From Gammaproteobacteria bacterium (lineage in GTDB: Bacteria; Pseudomonadota; Gammaproteobacteria; UBA4575), in contig JAPUHH010000031.1 in NCBI GenBank assembly GCA_027297825.1, positions 1 to 10,654 on the forward strand: 10,654 bases of DNA, read 5' to 3'. Below, one piece after another: positions 1 through 7,669 of this stretch. Under the pieces are notes generated by a model that had not been told where the DNA came from, searched no databases, and saw only the letters and a list, made by a program, of their open reading frames with translations. The translations under genes were made by a program, and so were the position numbers. How positions within the stretch are numbered: position 1 is the stretch's first letter; every line of letters starts with the position of its first letter.

Positions 1-43
1 CGATTAATGTAAATCCATGACTTTTATTTTTCAGATTAGACAC
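1..43 (-). CDS. gspJ: Type II secretion minor pseudopilin GspJ, N-terminal fragment
   Basis: Only the first 14 codons are in the window. Reading leftward from a GTG at 43-41 gives MSNLKNKSHGFTLI, a short basic leader followed by the prepilin peptidase site (G10/F11) and the start of the FTLIE hydrophobic helix shared by pseudopilins. The position directly after gspI is where gspJ sits in gsp operons, and GspJ is the minor pseudopilin that joins GspI and GspK at the pseudopilus tip. The start lies 13 nt after the gspI stop codon. A TTG at 49-47 is an alternative start; GTG gives the more usual leader length. No strong Shine-Dalgarno is seen. The identity as GspJ rather than another pseudopilin is inferred from gene order. 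Confidence 0.75.
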   Translation of the reverse strand, partial: MSNLKNKSHGFTLI

Positions 44-56
44 CGTCAATGTAAAC

Positions 57-449
57 CTATTTTGGGCTATGCATTAAGCTTACGAGAGTTGCTAAGTTTT
101 GTGCGCTTTTATCTTTATCCGCTCGCACCGTTATTTCTACACGACTGGTATCGGGATCTTCTGTTTTATCTACTTTGCTGGTCCAATACCACGTTATCCC
201 CGCGAGTTTTTCATGGCCATCCGTAAAACCTAATTTTGGTTTTACATCTGTTAGCTCAACTTCCGCTAGCTGATTTTGTGCGACCCAATGCGCGAAGGTC
301 TTATCACGTAAATAAGCTGAATTAATCGTAGTGGAGGCAACGGTACTAATCACGGCTGCCAAACCGATTGCAATTATAGTAAGGGCTACCATTACTTCTA
401 CAAGCGTAAATCCTAAATGCTTGGCAGGTATGTGCACAGGTGATCGCAT
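57..449 (-). CDS. gspI: Type II secretion minor pseudopilin GspI
   Basis: A 130-residue pseudopilin. A 13-residue leader ends in G13, followed by F14 and the helix FTLVEVMVALTIIAIGLAAV, with the conserved Glu at mature position 5. Prepilin peptidase (GspO) should cleave after G13 and methylate F14. The 'TLVEVMVAL' start and the short globular part with a W-x-W-like strand (residues about 67-70) fit GspI, which usually has 120-130 residues. In the family GspI forms the pseudopilus tip with GspJ and GspK. The ATG lies 4 nt after the gspH stop, so it is probably translated by coupling. The rank in the operon (after H, before J) supports the assignment. Confidence 0.88.
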   Translation of the reverse strand: MRSPVHIPAKHLGFTLVEVMVALTIIAIGLAAVISTVASTTINSAYLRDKTFAHWVAQNQLAEVELTDVKPKLGFTDGHEKLAGITWYWTSKVDKTEDPDTSRVEITVRADKDKSAQNLATLVSLMHSPK

Positions 450-453
450 GAGC

Positions 454-966
454 TTAATTGCTTACAGATAATTCGAATTTGCCATTCTCTGCTACTTTTA
501 AACTGTGATTATGATCAATCTTGTCCGTAATATTGATGCGAAATGGCGTAATAGTTCCATCGGATAGAATATAAACTTGTGGGGTTACTTTTTCTTTATT
601 GGAATAGGTGACTTTAATACCTTCAAGGAATAGTTCGTATTCTAATCCATCTGGAAGAGTACGTTCGCTGAGGAGTTGATCATCTGTGATCTGCTGCCAT
701 GAATCTTGATCATGATTATCAGAATTCAAGCGATAAAAAGAATACGCATGTTTAGAGAACACCATTCCAAGTTCTTCAGAACTAAAAATCGCTTGTTCTT
801 TAGCTAGATCAATCAATGCTACTAACTGTTTTGTTTTGTGCTTCATCCTTTCAGCTTGATTGTCCCCAAGCGAGATCGTCATCGCCGATACCACAACACC
901 AATAATAAAAATAACCACAAGCAACTCTATTAATGTGAACCCTTGTTGCTTAGTAGCACGCATCAT
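454..966 (-). CDS. gspH: Type II secretion minor pseudopilin GspH
   Basis: A 170-residue pseudopilin with leader MMRATKQQG, cleavage predicted after G9, then FTLIELLVVIFIIGVVVSAM as the N-terminal membrane helix with Glu at mature position 5. The remaining ~140 residues form a globular domain with a 'QAIFSSEELGMVF' segment (about residues 57-70) resembling the GspH/FimT beta-domain. GspH is thought to link the GspI-J-K tip to the GspG shaft. The start codon overlaps the gspG stop by one base (TAATG), and a second ATG follows at once. No Shine-Dalgarno precedes it, so translation probably depends on ribosomes finishing gspG. The length is normal for the family. Confidence 0.88.
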   Translation of the reverse strand: MMRATKQQGFTLIELLVVIFIIGVVVSAMTISLGDNQAERMKHKTKQLVALIDLAKEQAIFSSEELGMVFSKHAYSFYRLNSDNHDQDSWQQITDDQLLSERTLPDGLEYELFLEGIKVTYSNKEKVTPQVYILSDGTITPFRINITDKIDHNHSLKVAENGKFELSVSN

Positions 967-1412
967 TAATTCAAATCAGCAATCGATAGATCTTTACTCA
1001 TGTCTTCGCCACCGGATTTGCCATCTGCGCCAAATGAGTACAAGTCGAATGAACCCCCTGATGAACCAGGGTAGGCATATTTGTATTCGTTACCCCAAGG
1101 ATCTTTTGGAACGTTACGAAGGTAGCCGCCTTGCTTCCAATTTTTAGCCTCAGGACTGCCAGATGGCTTGGTCACCAATGCTTGCAAACCTTGTTCGGTA
1201 GTGGGGTAATTGAAATTATCTAATTTATAAAGATTTAGTGAAGCTTCTGTTGCGCGTATATCGTTTGCAACTCGCACCAGTTTTGCGTCGTCAGTACGTT
1301 GCATCACTTTGGGTGCAACCATGGCGGCTAATAGACCAATGATGACGACGACGACAACGATTTCGATTAAAGTAAAGCCGCGTTGAAAGTGCGAAGCAGT
1401 AGCTCTTGACAT
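966..1412 (-). CDS. gspG: Type II secretion major pseudopilin GspG
   Basis: This is the shaft subunit of the pseudopilus. From the ATG at 1412 the protein has 148 residues: leader MSRATASHFQRG, cleavage after G12, then FTLIEIVVVVVIIGLLAAMV with Glu at mature position 5. Family hallmarks follow: 'NYPTTEQGLQAL' (about residues 75-86), 'GGYLRNVPKDPWGN' (about 101-114) and the C-terminal 'SFGADGKSGGED' loop that in GspG homologues holds a bound calcium ion. I chose the ATG because GAGAG lies about 8 nt upstream; an in-frame TTG at 1427 would add five residues and overlap that site. A 240-nt gap with a likely promoter precedes the gene. It is coupled to gspH by a 1-nt overlap. The tail of the calcium loop departs from the usual pattern (see findings). 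Confidence 0.95.
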   Translation of the reverse strand: MSRATASHFQRGFTLIEIVVVVVIIGLLAAMVAPKVMQRTDDAKLVRVANDIRATEASLNLYKLDNFNYPTTEQGLQALVTKPSGSPEAKNWKQGGYLRNVPKDPWGNEYKYAYPGSSGGSFDLYSFGADGKSGGEDMSKDLSIADLN

Positions 1413-1465
1413 TTTTATTTCTCTCAATTGTTAACTCGCTGATAATAAAAGGTAAATACTTTAGG

Positions 1466-1474
1466 ATTGTAACA
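1466..1474 (-). promoter_or_regulatory. Candidate extended -10 promoter for gspG
   Basis: On the gene strand this reads TGTTACAAT: a TGn extension plus TACAAT, five of six matches to TATAAT. The -35 region is poor (best about three of six at 16-17 nt spacing), which extended -10 promoters tolerate. The start of transcription would be near 1459, giving a leader of about 47 nt before the gspG ATG. This would allow gspG and the genes after it to be expressed above gspC-F, in keeping with the larger amount of major pseudopilin needed. Confidence 0.4.
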
Positions 1475-1553
1475 AGAACTAACTTACTTGCAGACCGTAG
1501 ATCGTCTTTATTGGTCGTTTTACACAGACCGACTGAATGAGAATGATAATAGA

Positions 1554-1573
1554 GCAGAGCAGGCATCTGCTGC
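1554..1573. other. Small hairpin in the gspF-gspG gap
   Basis: AGCAG (1558-1562) and CTGCT (1567-1571) pair around a GCAT loop. Two more G-C pairs (1554-1555 with 1572-1573) follow past a 2-nt bulge. No T-run follows on either strand, so it is not a standard intrinsic terminator. It may be an mRNA processing or stability element between gspF and gspG, or chance. Confidence 0.3.
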
Positions 1574-1652
1574 GAGCTACTATATTAACTGTTTATTAAT
1601 CAATAATTTATAGTATTTACCTAAAGTATATTAAATCACCGATACAAGATCC

Positions 1653-2870
1653 TTATTGGCCAACTAACTGATTCAAATCGAAAATTGGCATCAATATCGC
1701 CATCACAATTGCGAGTACAAACACTCCCATAAAAACAATAATTATGGGCTCCAGTAGTTTAAGCGTAGTGTTGATAATGGTATTCAATTCTCGTTCTTGC
1801 TGCGACGCTGCGCGTTCCAACATATCTTCTAAGTTACCGCTTTGTTCACCACTGGCAATTAAATGCAGCGTCATTGGTGGAAAATGGCCTGAGCGCTCTA
1901 GCGAGCTATGAATATTCGCACCTTCGCTGACGCTTACCGCGGCTTCTTGTACAGCCTGTCGCATTGGACGGTTTATAATAACTTCCGCTGCAATGCGTAA
2001 CGAATCGAGTACCGGCACACCGGATGCAGTCATGATGCTAAGTGTACGCGCAAAACGCGCAGTATTGAGCCCTCGTGTTAGTCGGCCAACTATTGGTAGC
2101 CTTAAATAAAATTGCTGCACTTTGGCACGAAATGCTTCCTTGCGCATGGAACGTTGAAATAAGATAGTTGCAGCAATAATAGCGATTAAGATAAATATTC
2201 CATAAGAAAGCAAAAAGTCGCTGCTGGCAATCAAAATCTTAGTCGGCAGAGGTAGCTCTTGGCCAATATCGGTAAATACATTTACAACTTTTGGCACAAC
2301 AAGTGTAACCAGCAATATAACAACTGAGATTGCAATGATTAAAAGTACTATTGGATAAAATAAAGCGCCAATAACACTTTGCTGAGTTTCTTGTCGAGTT
2401 TCAGTGTAATCTGCTAAGCGTTCTAACACGGCATCAAGATGACCGGATTTTTCACCTGCTGCAATTGTTGCACGATACATTTCTGGAAACGCAGACGGAA
2501 ACTCACCCAATGCCTTCTCTAACGAATAACCTTCTGTTACCCGCGAACGCACCCCCAGGATAATTCGTTTGACACGTGGTTTTTCCGTATGTTTCCCAAT
2601 CGTGCGTATGGCTTCCTCTAGAGGTATGCCAGATTGTACAAGGGTGGCAAGTTGGCGGGTAAACAAAGCTAGATCTGCTGAGCTAATTCCGCGCGAAAAT
2701 ATTCCACTTATAGATCTTTTCTCTTGGCGTTCCTTTACTTGGTTAATAGCAAGCGGGTCAAATCCTTTATCACGCAATTGTTGGCGTGCAGAACGAGGGC
2801 TATCCCCTTCAATAACACCGCGTTTCTCACGGCCATGATTGTCTAGAGCGGTATATTCAAAGGCAGGCAT
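1653..2870 (-). CDS. gspF: Type II secretion inner-membrane platform protein GspF
   Basis: From the ATG at 2870 the protein has 405 residues, the standard GspF length, and begins MPAFEYTALD, the typical GspF opening. It has two tandem T2SS-F domains (about 68-191 and 271-393), each with the repeated 'ARFTRQLATL(V)-G-P' type core: 'LFTRQLATLVQSGIPLEEA' and 'RFARTLSIMTASGVPVLDS'. Three membrane segments lie near 171-193, 221-240 and 372-395. GspF anchors the GspE ATPase and, with GspL/GspM, is thought to rotate or extract pseudopilins during assembly. An in-frame TTG at 2909 would add 13 residues and overlap gspE; I reject it because those residues do not look like GspF. The Shine-Dalgarno is weak, and the gene follows the gspE stop by 28 nt. 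Confidence 0.95.
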   Translation of the reverse strand: MPAFEYTALDNHGREKRGVIEGDSPRSARQQLRDKGFDPLAINQVKERQEKRSISGIFSRGISSADLALFTRQLATLVQSGIPLEEAIRTIGKHTEKPRVKRIILGVRSRVTEGYSLEKALGEFPSAFPEMYRATIAAGEKSGHLDAVLERLADYTETRQETQQSVIGALFYPIVLLIIAISVVILLVTLVVPKVVNVFTDIGQELPLPTKILIASSDFLLSYGIFILIAIIAATILFQRSMRKEAFRAKVQQFYLRLPIVGRLTRGLNTARFARTLSIMTASGVPVLDSLRIAAEVIINRPMRQAVQEAAVSVSEGANIHSSLERSGHFPPMTLHLIASGEQSGNLEDMLERAASQQERELNTIINTTLKLLEPIIIVFMGVFVLAIVMAILMPIFDLNQLVGQ

Positions 2871-2898
2871 GGTGATTCTTACAAAAGTGTCAGCACTT

Positions 2899-4431
2899 TT
2901 AAATAACAATATCTTCTTTCGTTACACGCAACACTTCTTCAAGTGTAGTCATTCCCTCAAGCACTAAGCGCATACCATCTTGACGAATGCTAGAGGTTTG
3001 CTGGTGTGCATATTGCTCTATGTCTTGTTCAGATCCAATATCATGAATCATGCTGCGCATCTTTTCATCAATGGCCACCATTTCATAAATACCTGAACGT
3101 CCTGAATAACCAGAGCCATTACATGCGTTGCATGAACCAGGCGAATAAATTATAGGTGCGACACTCATAGATTTTCCGGTTTGCGCCGAATTAAGTTGCT
3201 CATATTCGACGGAACTTGCCGGATGTGAAACTTTGCATTCAACACACAACACTCGAACTAAACGTTGTGCCAATACAGCCACTAAACTAGATGCAAGCAA
3301 AAATGGCTCTACACCCATATCACGCATTCGTGTTATCGCGCCTACAGCAGTATTGGTATGCAAAGTAGAAAACACCATATGACCCGTTAAACTAGCTTGC
3401 ACCGCAATTTGCGCGGTCTCTAAATCTCGGATTTCACCCACCATCACCACATCTGGATCTTGACGTAAAATAGCGCGTAACCCGCGTGCAAAAGTCATAT
3501 CCACTTTTTGATTTACTTGGGTTTGCCCAATGCCATCGATGAAATATTCAATCGGGTCTTCAATAGTGAGGATATTACGTTTTTTATCATTAATCTCACT
3601 TAACGCCGCATACAAAGTTGTGGTTTTACCAGAACCGGTAGGCCCAGTAACTAGTACAATGCCGTGTGGTTTTTTAATCGCCTGTTTAATTTTATTGTGA
3701 ACATCAGCCTGCAGTCCTAAATGTTCTAAGTCGAGGCGGCCTGCGGTTTTATCTAACAAACGCAATACGACACGTTCACCGTGTCCAGAGGGTAGGGTAG
3801 ATACACGCACATCAACGGGTCGACCCGCAATTCGCAAAGATATGCGACCGTCTTGAGGTAAGCGTTTTTCAGCAATGTCTAACTGCGCCATCACTTTAAT
3901 TCGCGAAACCACCAAGGTTCCAAGATTTCGTGGCGGCTGTAAAACTTCGCGCAACACTCCATCAACACGTAATCGTACCGATAAGCGTGCTTCAAATGTT
4001 TCAATATGAATATCCGAGGCATTTTCTTTAACGGCTTGAGTTAATAATGCGTTAATTAGTCGAATGATAGGCGCATCATCATCGGCATCCATTAAATCCT
4101 GAGTTTCAGGTAATGCTTCTGCTAAGCTGGCTAAATCTAGATCGTCTTCGAAGCCTTCCATTAACGCTAATGCACCGATAGCGCTATCATCATAAAGATG
4201 TGTAAGCAATTCATCGAACTCTTCGTCAGACAAGGTGCGAATATTTAATGGCTTACCTACAAACCGACGCGCTTCCGCAAGGGACGGTGGTTTAACATCA
4301 GGACGTTGAAAAATCATCACACGTCCATTAATTTCATTGCCAATTAAAATGCCATGGCGTTTAGCAAAACTAAATGGTGGCCTGCGAACTTCGCGAGGTG
4401 CTAAAGATGGTTGCGCTTTTTGACCTTCCAT
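2899..4431 (-). CDS. gspE: Type II secretion assembly ATPase GspE
   Basis: This 510-residue cytoplasmic AAA-like hexameric ATPase powers pseudopilus assembly and docks on GspL and GspF. Visible features in order: an N1 domain beginning 'FSFAKRHGILI' (20-30); the N2 domain with 'ASDIHIE' (138-144); Walker A GPTGSGKT (263-270); the Asp box starting EDPIEYFIDG (291-300); Walker B DPDVVMVGEIRD (325-336); the His box TGHMVFSTLHTN (349-360); and the GspE tetracysteine zinc-binding module, C396-x2-C399 and C434-x2-C437. All key residues are intact, and the tetracysteine marks it as secretion/pilus-assembly class. The ATG is preceded by AAGGTGGAG (4441-4449) at 9-nt spacing, the clearest ribosome binding site in the operon. 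Confidence 0.97.
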   Translation of the reverse strand: MEGQKAQPSLAPREVRRPPFSFAKRHGILIGNEINGRVMIFQRPDVKPPSLAEARRFVGKPLNIRTLSDEEFDELLTHLYDDSAIGALALMEGFEDDLDLASLAEALPETQDLMDADDDAPIIRLINALLTQAVKENASDIHIETFEARLSVRLRVDGVLREVLQPPRNLGTLVVSRIKVMAQLDIAEKRLPQDGRISLRIAGRPVDVRVSTLPSGHGERVVLRLLDKTAGRLDLEHLGLQADVHNKIKQAIKKPHGIVLVTGPTGSGKTTTLYAALSEINDKKRNILTIEDPIEYFIDGIGQTQVNQKVDMTFARGLRAILRQDPDVVMVGEIRDLETAQIAVQASLTGHMVFSTLHTNTAVGAITRMRDMGVEPFLLASSLVAVLAQRLVRVLCVECKVSHPASSVEYEQLNSAQTGKSMSVAPIIYSPGSCNACNGSGYSGRSGIYEMVAIDEKMRSMIHDIGSEQDIEQYAHQQTSSIRQDGMRLVLEGMTTLEEVLRVTKEDIVI

Positions 4432-4440
4432 TTATATTCA

Positions 4441-4449
4441 CTCCACCTT
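4441..4449 (-). promoter_or_regulatory. Strong ribosome binding site of gspE
   Basis: AAGGTGGAG on the gene strand, 9 nt before the gspE ATG and directly after the gspD stop codon. It fixes the gspE start and contrasts with the poor or absent Shine-Dalgarno sequences before gspC, gspD and gspH. Confidence 0.75.
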
Positions 4450-4450
4450 A

Positions 4451-6565
4451 TTATTCAACAATAATTACATCAGAATCAACAGGAATGGAAACATTCTCTG
4501 GCTGAAGTTCTTCGAGTTGAATATCTTGTGCGGCTTCGATAGGGGTGCTTTCAACAGCCGGTGTTTGTTGCAATAGCTGATCGACAGAGACAGGAGAAGA
4601 GCTGATTGAGCTCCCTCCAGGAATTTGAGTTACGAGTTCATCTAAATCTGGTAATATCACGGCACCTTTTTTGATTAAACCCCGATCATCAAGACTAGCG
4701 TCTATTTGTCTGGCTCTTAAATAAGTATACTTCGCATTAGTGACAATGTCTGTTGTTGCATCATCACGAATAATTACCGGGCGGATGAAAACCATCAAAT
4801 TTTGTTTATCTTTTGTCGTTGTAGTGGATTTAAATAAGTGTCCCAACAAAGGTATGTCGCCAAGTATAGGAACTTTCTGCACATTGTCGCGGAAAGTATC
4901 TTCTATCAAGCCACCGAGTACGATGGTTTGCTGGTCTCTTACCATCACAGTGGTTTTGATGGAACGCTTATTTGTAATTAAGTCCGTTGCGACAGGTGAT
5001 GGAGACAAAGAAGATACTTCTTGCTCAACATCCAACTTAACACTATCGCCTTCATTAATCTGTGGTGTAATTCTTAACGTAAGGCCAACATCTTGACGTT
5101 CAATAGTTTGAAAAGGATTAACTGTTGTATCGGTGCCGGCTATATTCGTATACTGTCCAGTAATAAAAGGTACATTTTGTGCAACTACAATTTCTGCTTC
5201 TTCGTTATCCAAAGTGACTAGAGTAGGCGTGGATAAGATGTTTGTTGCTACATCACCTTCTAATGCACGCAACAGTGCTGCAAAACGATCCTTACCACTT
5301 AGCTTAACGGCACCTGCAAAAAAGCCACTGCTTACTGCACCTAGCGTATCGGAAACACTATCTGCAAATAAGGCGGGTAGATTCGCGCCAGTATTTGGGA
5401 ACAATGCCCCTACAGCAGGAGTTGTCCCAGAAGATCTCTCAGTTGGCAAGTAAGCAAATTGCACACCTAATTCCTTTGACAGCCCGGTAGAAACTTCTGC
5501 AATGATTGCTTCGACTAATACTTGTGCACGACGCACATCGAGTTGATAGATAATGCGGCGCAGGCTTTCATATTTTGCAGGAGATGCTGTAATGATAAGT
5601 GCATTATTAGTATCATCAGCTTGGATATTGACCTCATTAGAGCCTGTAGATGAAGTTGCAGCAGTGCCTCCTTGTTGAGCTTCTCTGGCTTCAAACTGAC
5701 TAATACCTTGCAGAATAGGAGCCAATTCTGAGGCTTTTGCATATTTTAAAAATATCACTTGTGAATTACCGCCTCCTTCAAGCGGTGTATCCAAATGAGC
5801 AATCAAACCGCGAATTCGCAATCGCGCTGCACTGTCTCCCGATAATAAAATGCTATTTGAACGTTGATCCGCGGCTAAGGTGGTTGACCCGGGCACTTGT
5901 CCGCCCTGGGCACCTTGGCGAGTGAGGTTGTTGACAATCCGTACCACTTCCGTTGCCGAGGCATGTTGCAAAGGCACGATTTCAATCTCTTGGCTATCTG
6001 GCCGATCTATGCGATCAATAATTGATATTAAGCGTTGAATATTGGCGGCACGGTCTGAAATTATCAGCACATTGCTATTTGGGTAAGCGGCTAAATGTCC
6101 TTGTTGTGGCACCAGCGGACGTAGAATAGGAACCATCTGTGCAGCAGGAACATGTTTAATATGCACGACACGTGTTACCAATTCATCTCCAGTACCTTGC
6201 GATCGTTCGCCTGCAGTAGCAACAGGGCCTTGTTTGGCATTTACATCAGGTAAAATTTTAATGATCTGGCCAACTTGAACCGCCGCATAACCATGTACTT
6301 GTAAAACAGATAGGAATACTTGATAGACCTCTTCACGATTCATTGGACGGGCGGATATTACAGTCACTTTTGCTTTCACACGCGGGTCCACTACAAAGTT
6401 ACGTTCAGTAGCTTCGGCCACCGTTTCGATGAATGAACGGATATCGGCATCTTTTAGATTTAGCGTCACACCCGTTTCCGCAAAAGACACGGAGTAAAGT
6501 AGGAAGCATGCTGAAATTACGCATAACCTCTTAAAAAATTGAGATATTATTAATTTATTATTCAT
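4451..6565 (-). CDS. gspD: Type II secretion outer-membrane secretin GspD
   Basis: A 704-residue secretin that forms the outer-membrane channel for folded exoproteins. The Sec signal peptide has a basic start (K4, K12, R13), a hydrophobic core and a likely cut after 'YSVSFA' (29/30). The mature part begins 'ETGVTLNLKDADIRSFIETVAE', the N0 domain (about 30-110). KH-like ring domains follow: N1 (about 130-190), N2 (about 195-260) and N3 (about 267-345, with a G/S/T-rich insert at 298-310). The secretin core spans about 346-600, with 'VPFITGQ' (465-471) and the signature 'VPILGDIPLLGHLFKS' (565-580). A tail of about 100 residues (601-704), rich in E, D, Q and S, ends 'DSDVIIVE'; it is where pilotin-binding S-domains lie in some GspDs, but no clear S-domain is recognised. 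No Shine-Dalgarno precedes the ATG, and 151 nt separate it from gspC. Confidence 0.97.
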   Translation of the reverse strand: MNNKLIISQFFKRLCVISACFLLYSVSFAETGVTLNLKDADIRSFIETVAEATERNFVVDPRVKAKVTVISARPMNREEVYQVFLSVLQVHGYAAVQVGQIIKILPDVNAKQGPVATAGERSQGTGDELVTRVVHIKHVPAAQMVPILRPLVPQQGHLAAYPNSNVLIISDRAANIQRLISIIDRIDRPDSQEIEIVPLQHASATEVVRIVNNLTRQGAQGGQVPGSTTLAADQRSNSILLSGDSAARLRIRGLIAHLDTPLEGGGNSQVIFLKYAKASELAPILQGISQFEAREAQQGGTAATSSTGSNEVNIQADDTNNALIITASPAKYESLRRIIYQLDVRRAQVLVEAIIAEVSTGLSKELGVQFAYLPTERSSGTTPAVGALFPNTGANLPALFADSVSDTLGAVSSGFFAGAVKLSGKDRFAALLRALEGDVATNILSTPTLVTLDNEEAEIVVAQNVPFITGQYTNIAGTDTTVNPFQTIERQDVGLTLRITPQINEGDSVKLDVEQEVSSLSPSPVATDLITNKRSIKTTVMVRDQQTIVLGGLIEDTFRDNVQKVPILGDIPLLGHLFKSTTTTKDKQNLMVFIRPVIIRDDATTDIVTNAKYTYLRARQIDASLDDRGLIKKGAVILPDLDELVTQIPGGSSISSSPVSVDQLLQQTPAVESTPIEAAQDIQLEELQPENVSIPVDSDVIIVE

Positions 6566-6716
6566 CTAGTTATAGTGTTTGTGCAAAGTACAATAATAAG
6601 TATTTTAACTCAATACCTAGAGTAGTTTATGCAGATATAACATTGTATTTTATATACGCAATTTCCTTATTACACTTAGAGTTACATCTCTGTGAGGATG
6701 ATTCATAGACTAACGG

Positions 6717-7598
6717 CTATTGGCTTAAATCCTGAAATAATGTGATTTCGGTGCCTTCACGCAGTACCACTATGGTGATCTCTGTAGCATTCACAAGCGT
6801 CTGTATGGCCTTAGGACCTTTATCAGGATGATCCAGTGGCACGCCATTGATGTTCGTGACGATATCACCGGGCTGAAAGCCGAATTGATAAAACATGTCT
6901 GGATTTTTGCTAGGAGAAAGCTTGTAACCTATGTATTCACCAGTTTCAGAGTCTTTTTCTAGTGTGGCATTAATAAATTCTGTCAGCCTGAGTGGATTTT
7001 TCATGATCTCCTGACGAAATTGCTCCAAAGAATCAAAACTATCTGCTTGTGCAGAAGCTTGTGGCTGGGAAGTAGGTTTAGTCAATTTTTTGCCAAATCC
7101 TGCGGCTTGTGATTTAGGTAGACGTAACGTCTCCATACGTATATCTCGCTCTAATATCACGCGATCTGGATATACAGCGTGTAGTGTAGCGCCTCCAGGT
7201 ATATCGTCTCCTAGTGCGTAGTGTTTAATTTTAGTACCGCCACTCGAAATAATGGCATAACAATATTCGTTGTCGCCCGCCAGAACACCCAGTAACTTCA
7301 GATTAAGTGTCGTATCCGGTGCATTTTCTACTTTTTTTGCGCCAGCCGGCGCGGCTTTGCCCATTACATGCAATTGTGCAACTTTACGGTCAAATTGCTG
7401 CCGTGGTTGAGGTTTAATGGCATTCGCTGACACCACAGAGGGAAAAACGGCGGGTGCTTCTATACCTGAATCAAATAGACCCCATACTAGTTTGCCCAGG
7501 GTGAAGGCGATTAAAATGATTAGCGCGATATTTACCAAACGCGGCAATTTCATCTCTATCTTGGACCATAGCTTATTTAAAGTCGCTGCTGTATCCAT
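6717..7598 (-). CDS. gspC: Type II secretion inner-membrane protein GspC
   Basis: A 293-residue bitopic inner-membrane protein that connects the inner-membrane platform to the GspD secretin. There is a short cytoplasmic N-terminus (1-20), one membrane helix (about 21-41, 'LVNIALIILIAFTLGKLVW'), a Pro/Ala-rich periplasmic linker, the homology region (about 97-162, 'LNLKLLGVLAGDNEYCYAII' with 'YALGDDIPGG'), a Q/S/A-rich linker (170-190), and a C-terminal PDZ domain (about 205-290, with 'FGFQPGDIVTNINGVPL'). In the family the HR domain contacts GspD N0 and the PDZ domain takes part in substrate choice. It is the first gene of the operon. No convincing Shine-Dalgarno lies before the ATG, and I see no confident sigma70 promoter upstream (a TTGACT at 7635-7640 lacks a matching -10). 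Confidence 0.94.
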   Translation of the reverse strand: MDTAATLNKLWSKIEMKLPRLVNIALIILIAFTLGKLVWGLFDSGIEAPAVFPSVVSANAIKPQPRQQFDRKVAQLHVMGKAAPAGAKKVENAPDTTLNLKLLGVLAGDNEYCYAIISSGGTKIKHYALGDDIPGGATLHAVYPDRVILERDIRMETLRLPKSQAAGFGKKLTKPTSQPQASAQADSFDSLEQFRQEIMKNPLRLTEFINATLEKDSETGEYIGYKLSPSKNPDMFYQFGFQPGDIVTNINGVPLDHPDKGPKAIQTLVNATEITIVVLREGTEITLFQDLSQ

Positions 7599-7647
7599 AC
7601 ATTTTAATTAATCGAATTCGTCTTTATTGTCTAAGAGTCAAATTTGA

Positions 7648-7661
7648 GAACAATAATGTTC
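7648..7661. promoter_or_regulatory. Inverted repeat between gspC and tRNA-Glu
   Basis: GAACAATAATGTTC is a perfect inverted repeat: GAACA and TGTTC around ATAA. It lies 49 nt upstream of the gspC start and 8 nt upstream of the tRNA -35 box, so it could be an operator or upstream activator site for either divergent unit. I recognise no known regulator's consensus in it. Confidence 0.3.
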
Positions 7662-7669
7662 ATATCTAC

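Larger units (their letters stand above)
1451..1629. repeat. Paired inverted 10-bp elements in the gspF-gspG gap
   Basis: The element at 1451-1465 (GGTAAATACTTTAGG) matches, as reverse complement, the element at 1612-1629 (AGTATTTACCTAAAGTAT) in two different 10-bp registers: 1451-1460 with 1612-1621, and 1456-1465 with 1620-1629. The two sites lie about 150 nt apart and enclose a small hairpin. The left one abuts the candidate gspG -10 box. They could be paired operator sites, or the arms of a long weak stem in the mRNA. The matches are seen directly; the function is not known. Confidence 0.5.

Noticed and set aside
1413..1427. Upstream TTG start of gspG
   Set aside because: The ATG at 1412 has a GAGAG ribosome binding site upstream that the longer form would translate through, and it gives the usual leader length.
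1291..1566. 91-residue minus-strand frame across the gspG start
   Set aside because: It reads gspG out of frame and spans the promoter region; no recognisable protein features.
2871..2909. Upstream TTG start of gspF, overlapping the end of gspE
   Set aside because: The 13 extra residues are unlike GspF, while the ATG at 2870 gives the typical opening and length.
4740..5453. Plus-strand frames of 118 and 106 residues inside gspD
   Set aside because: They lie opposite the conserved secretin core and show no domain or ribosome binding site of their own.
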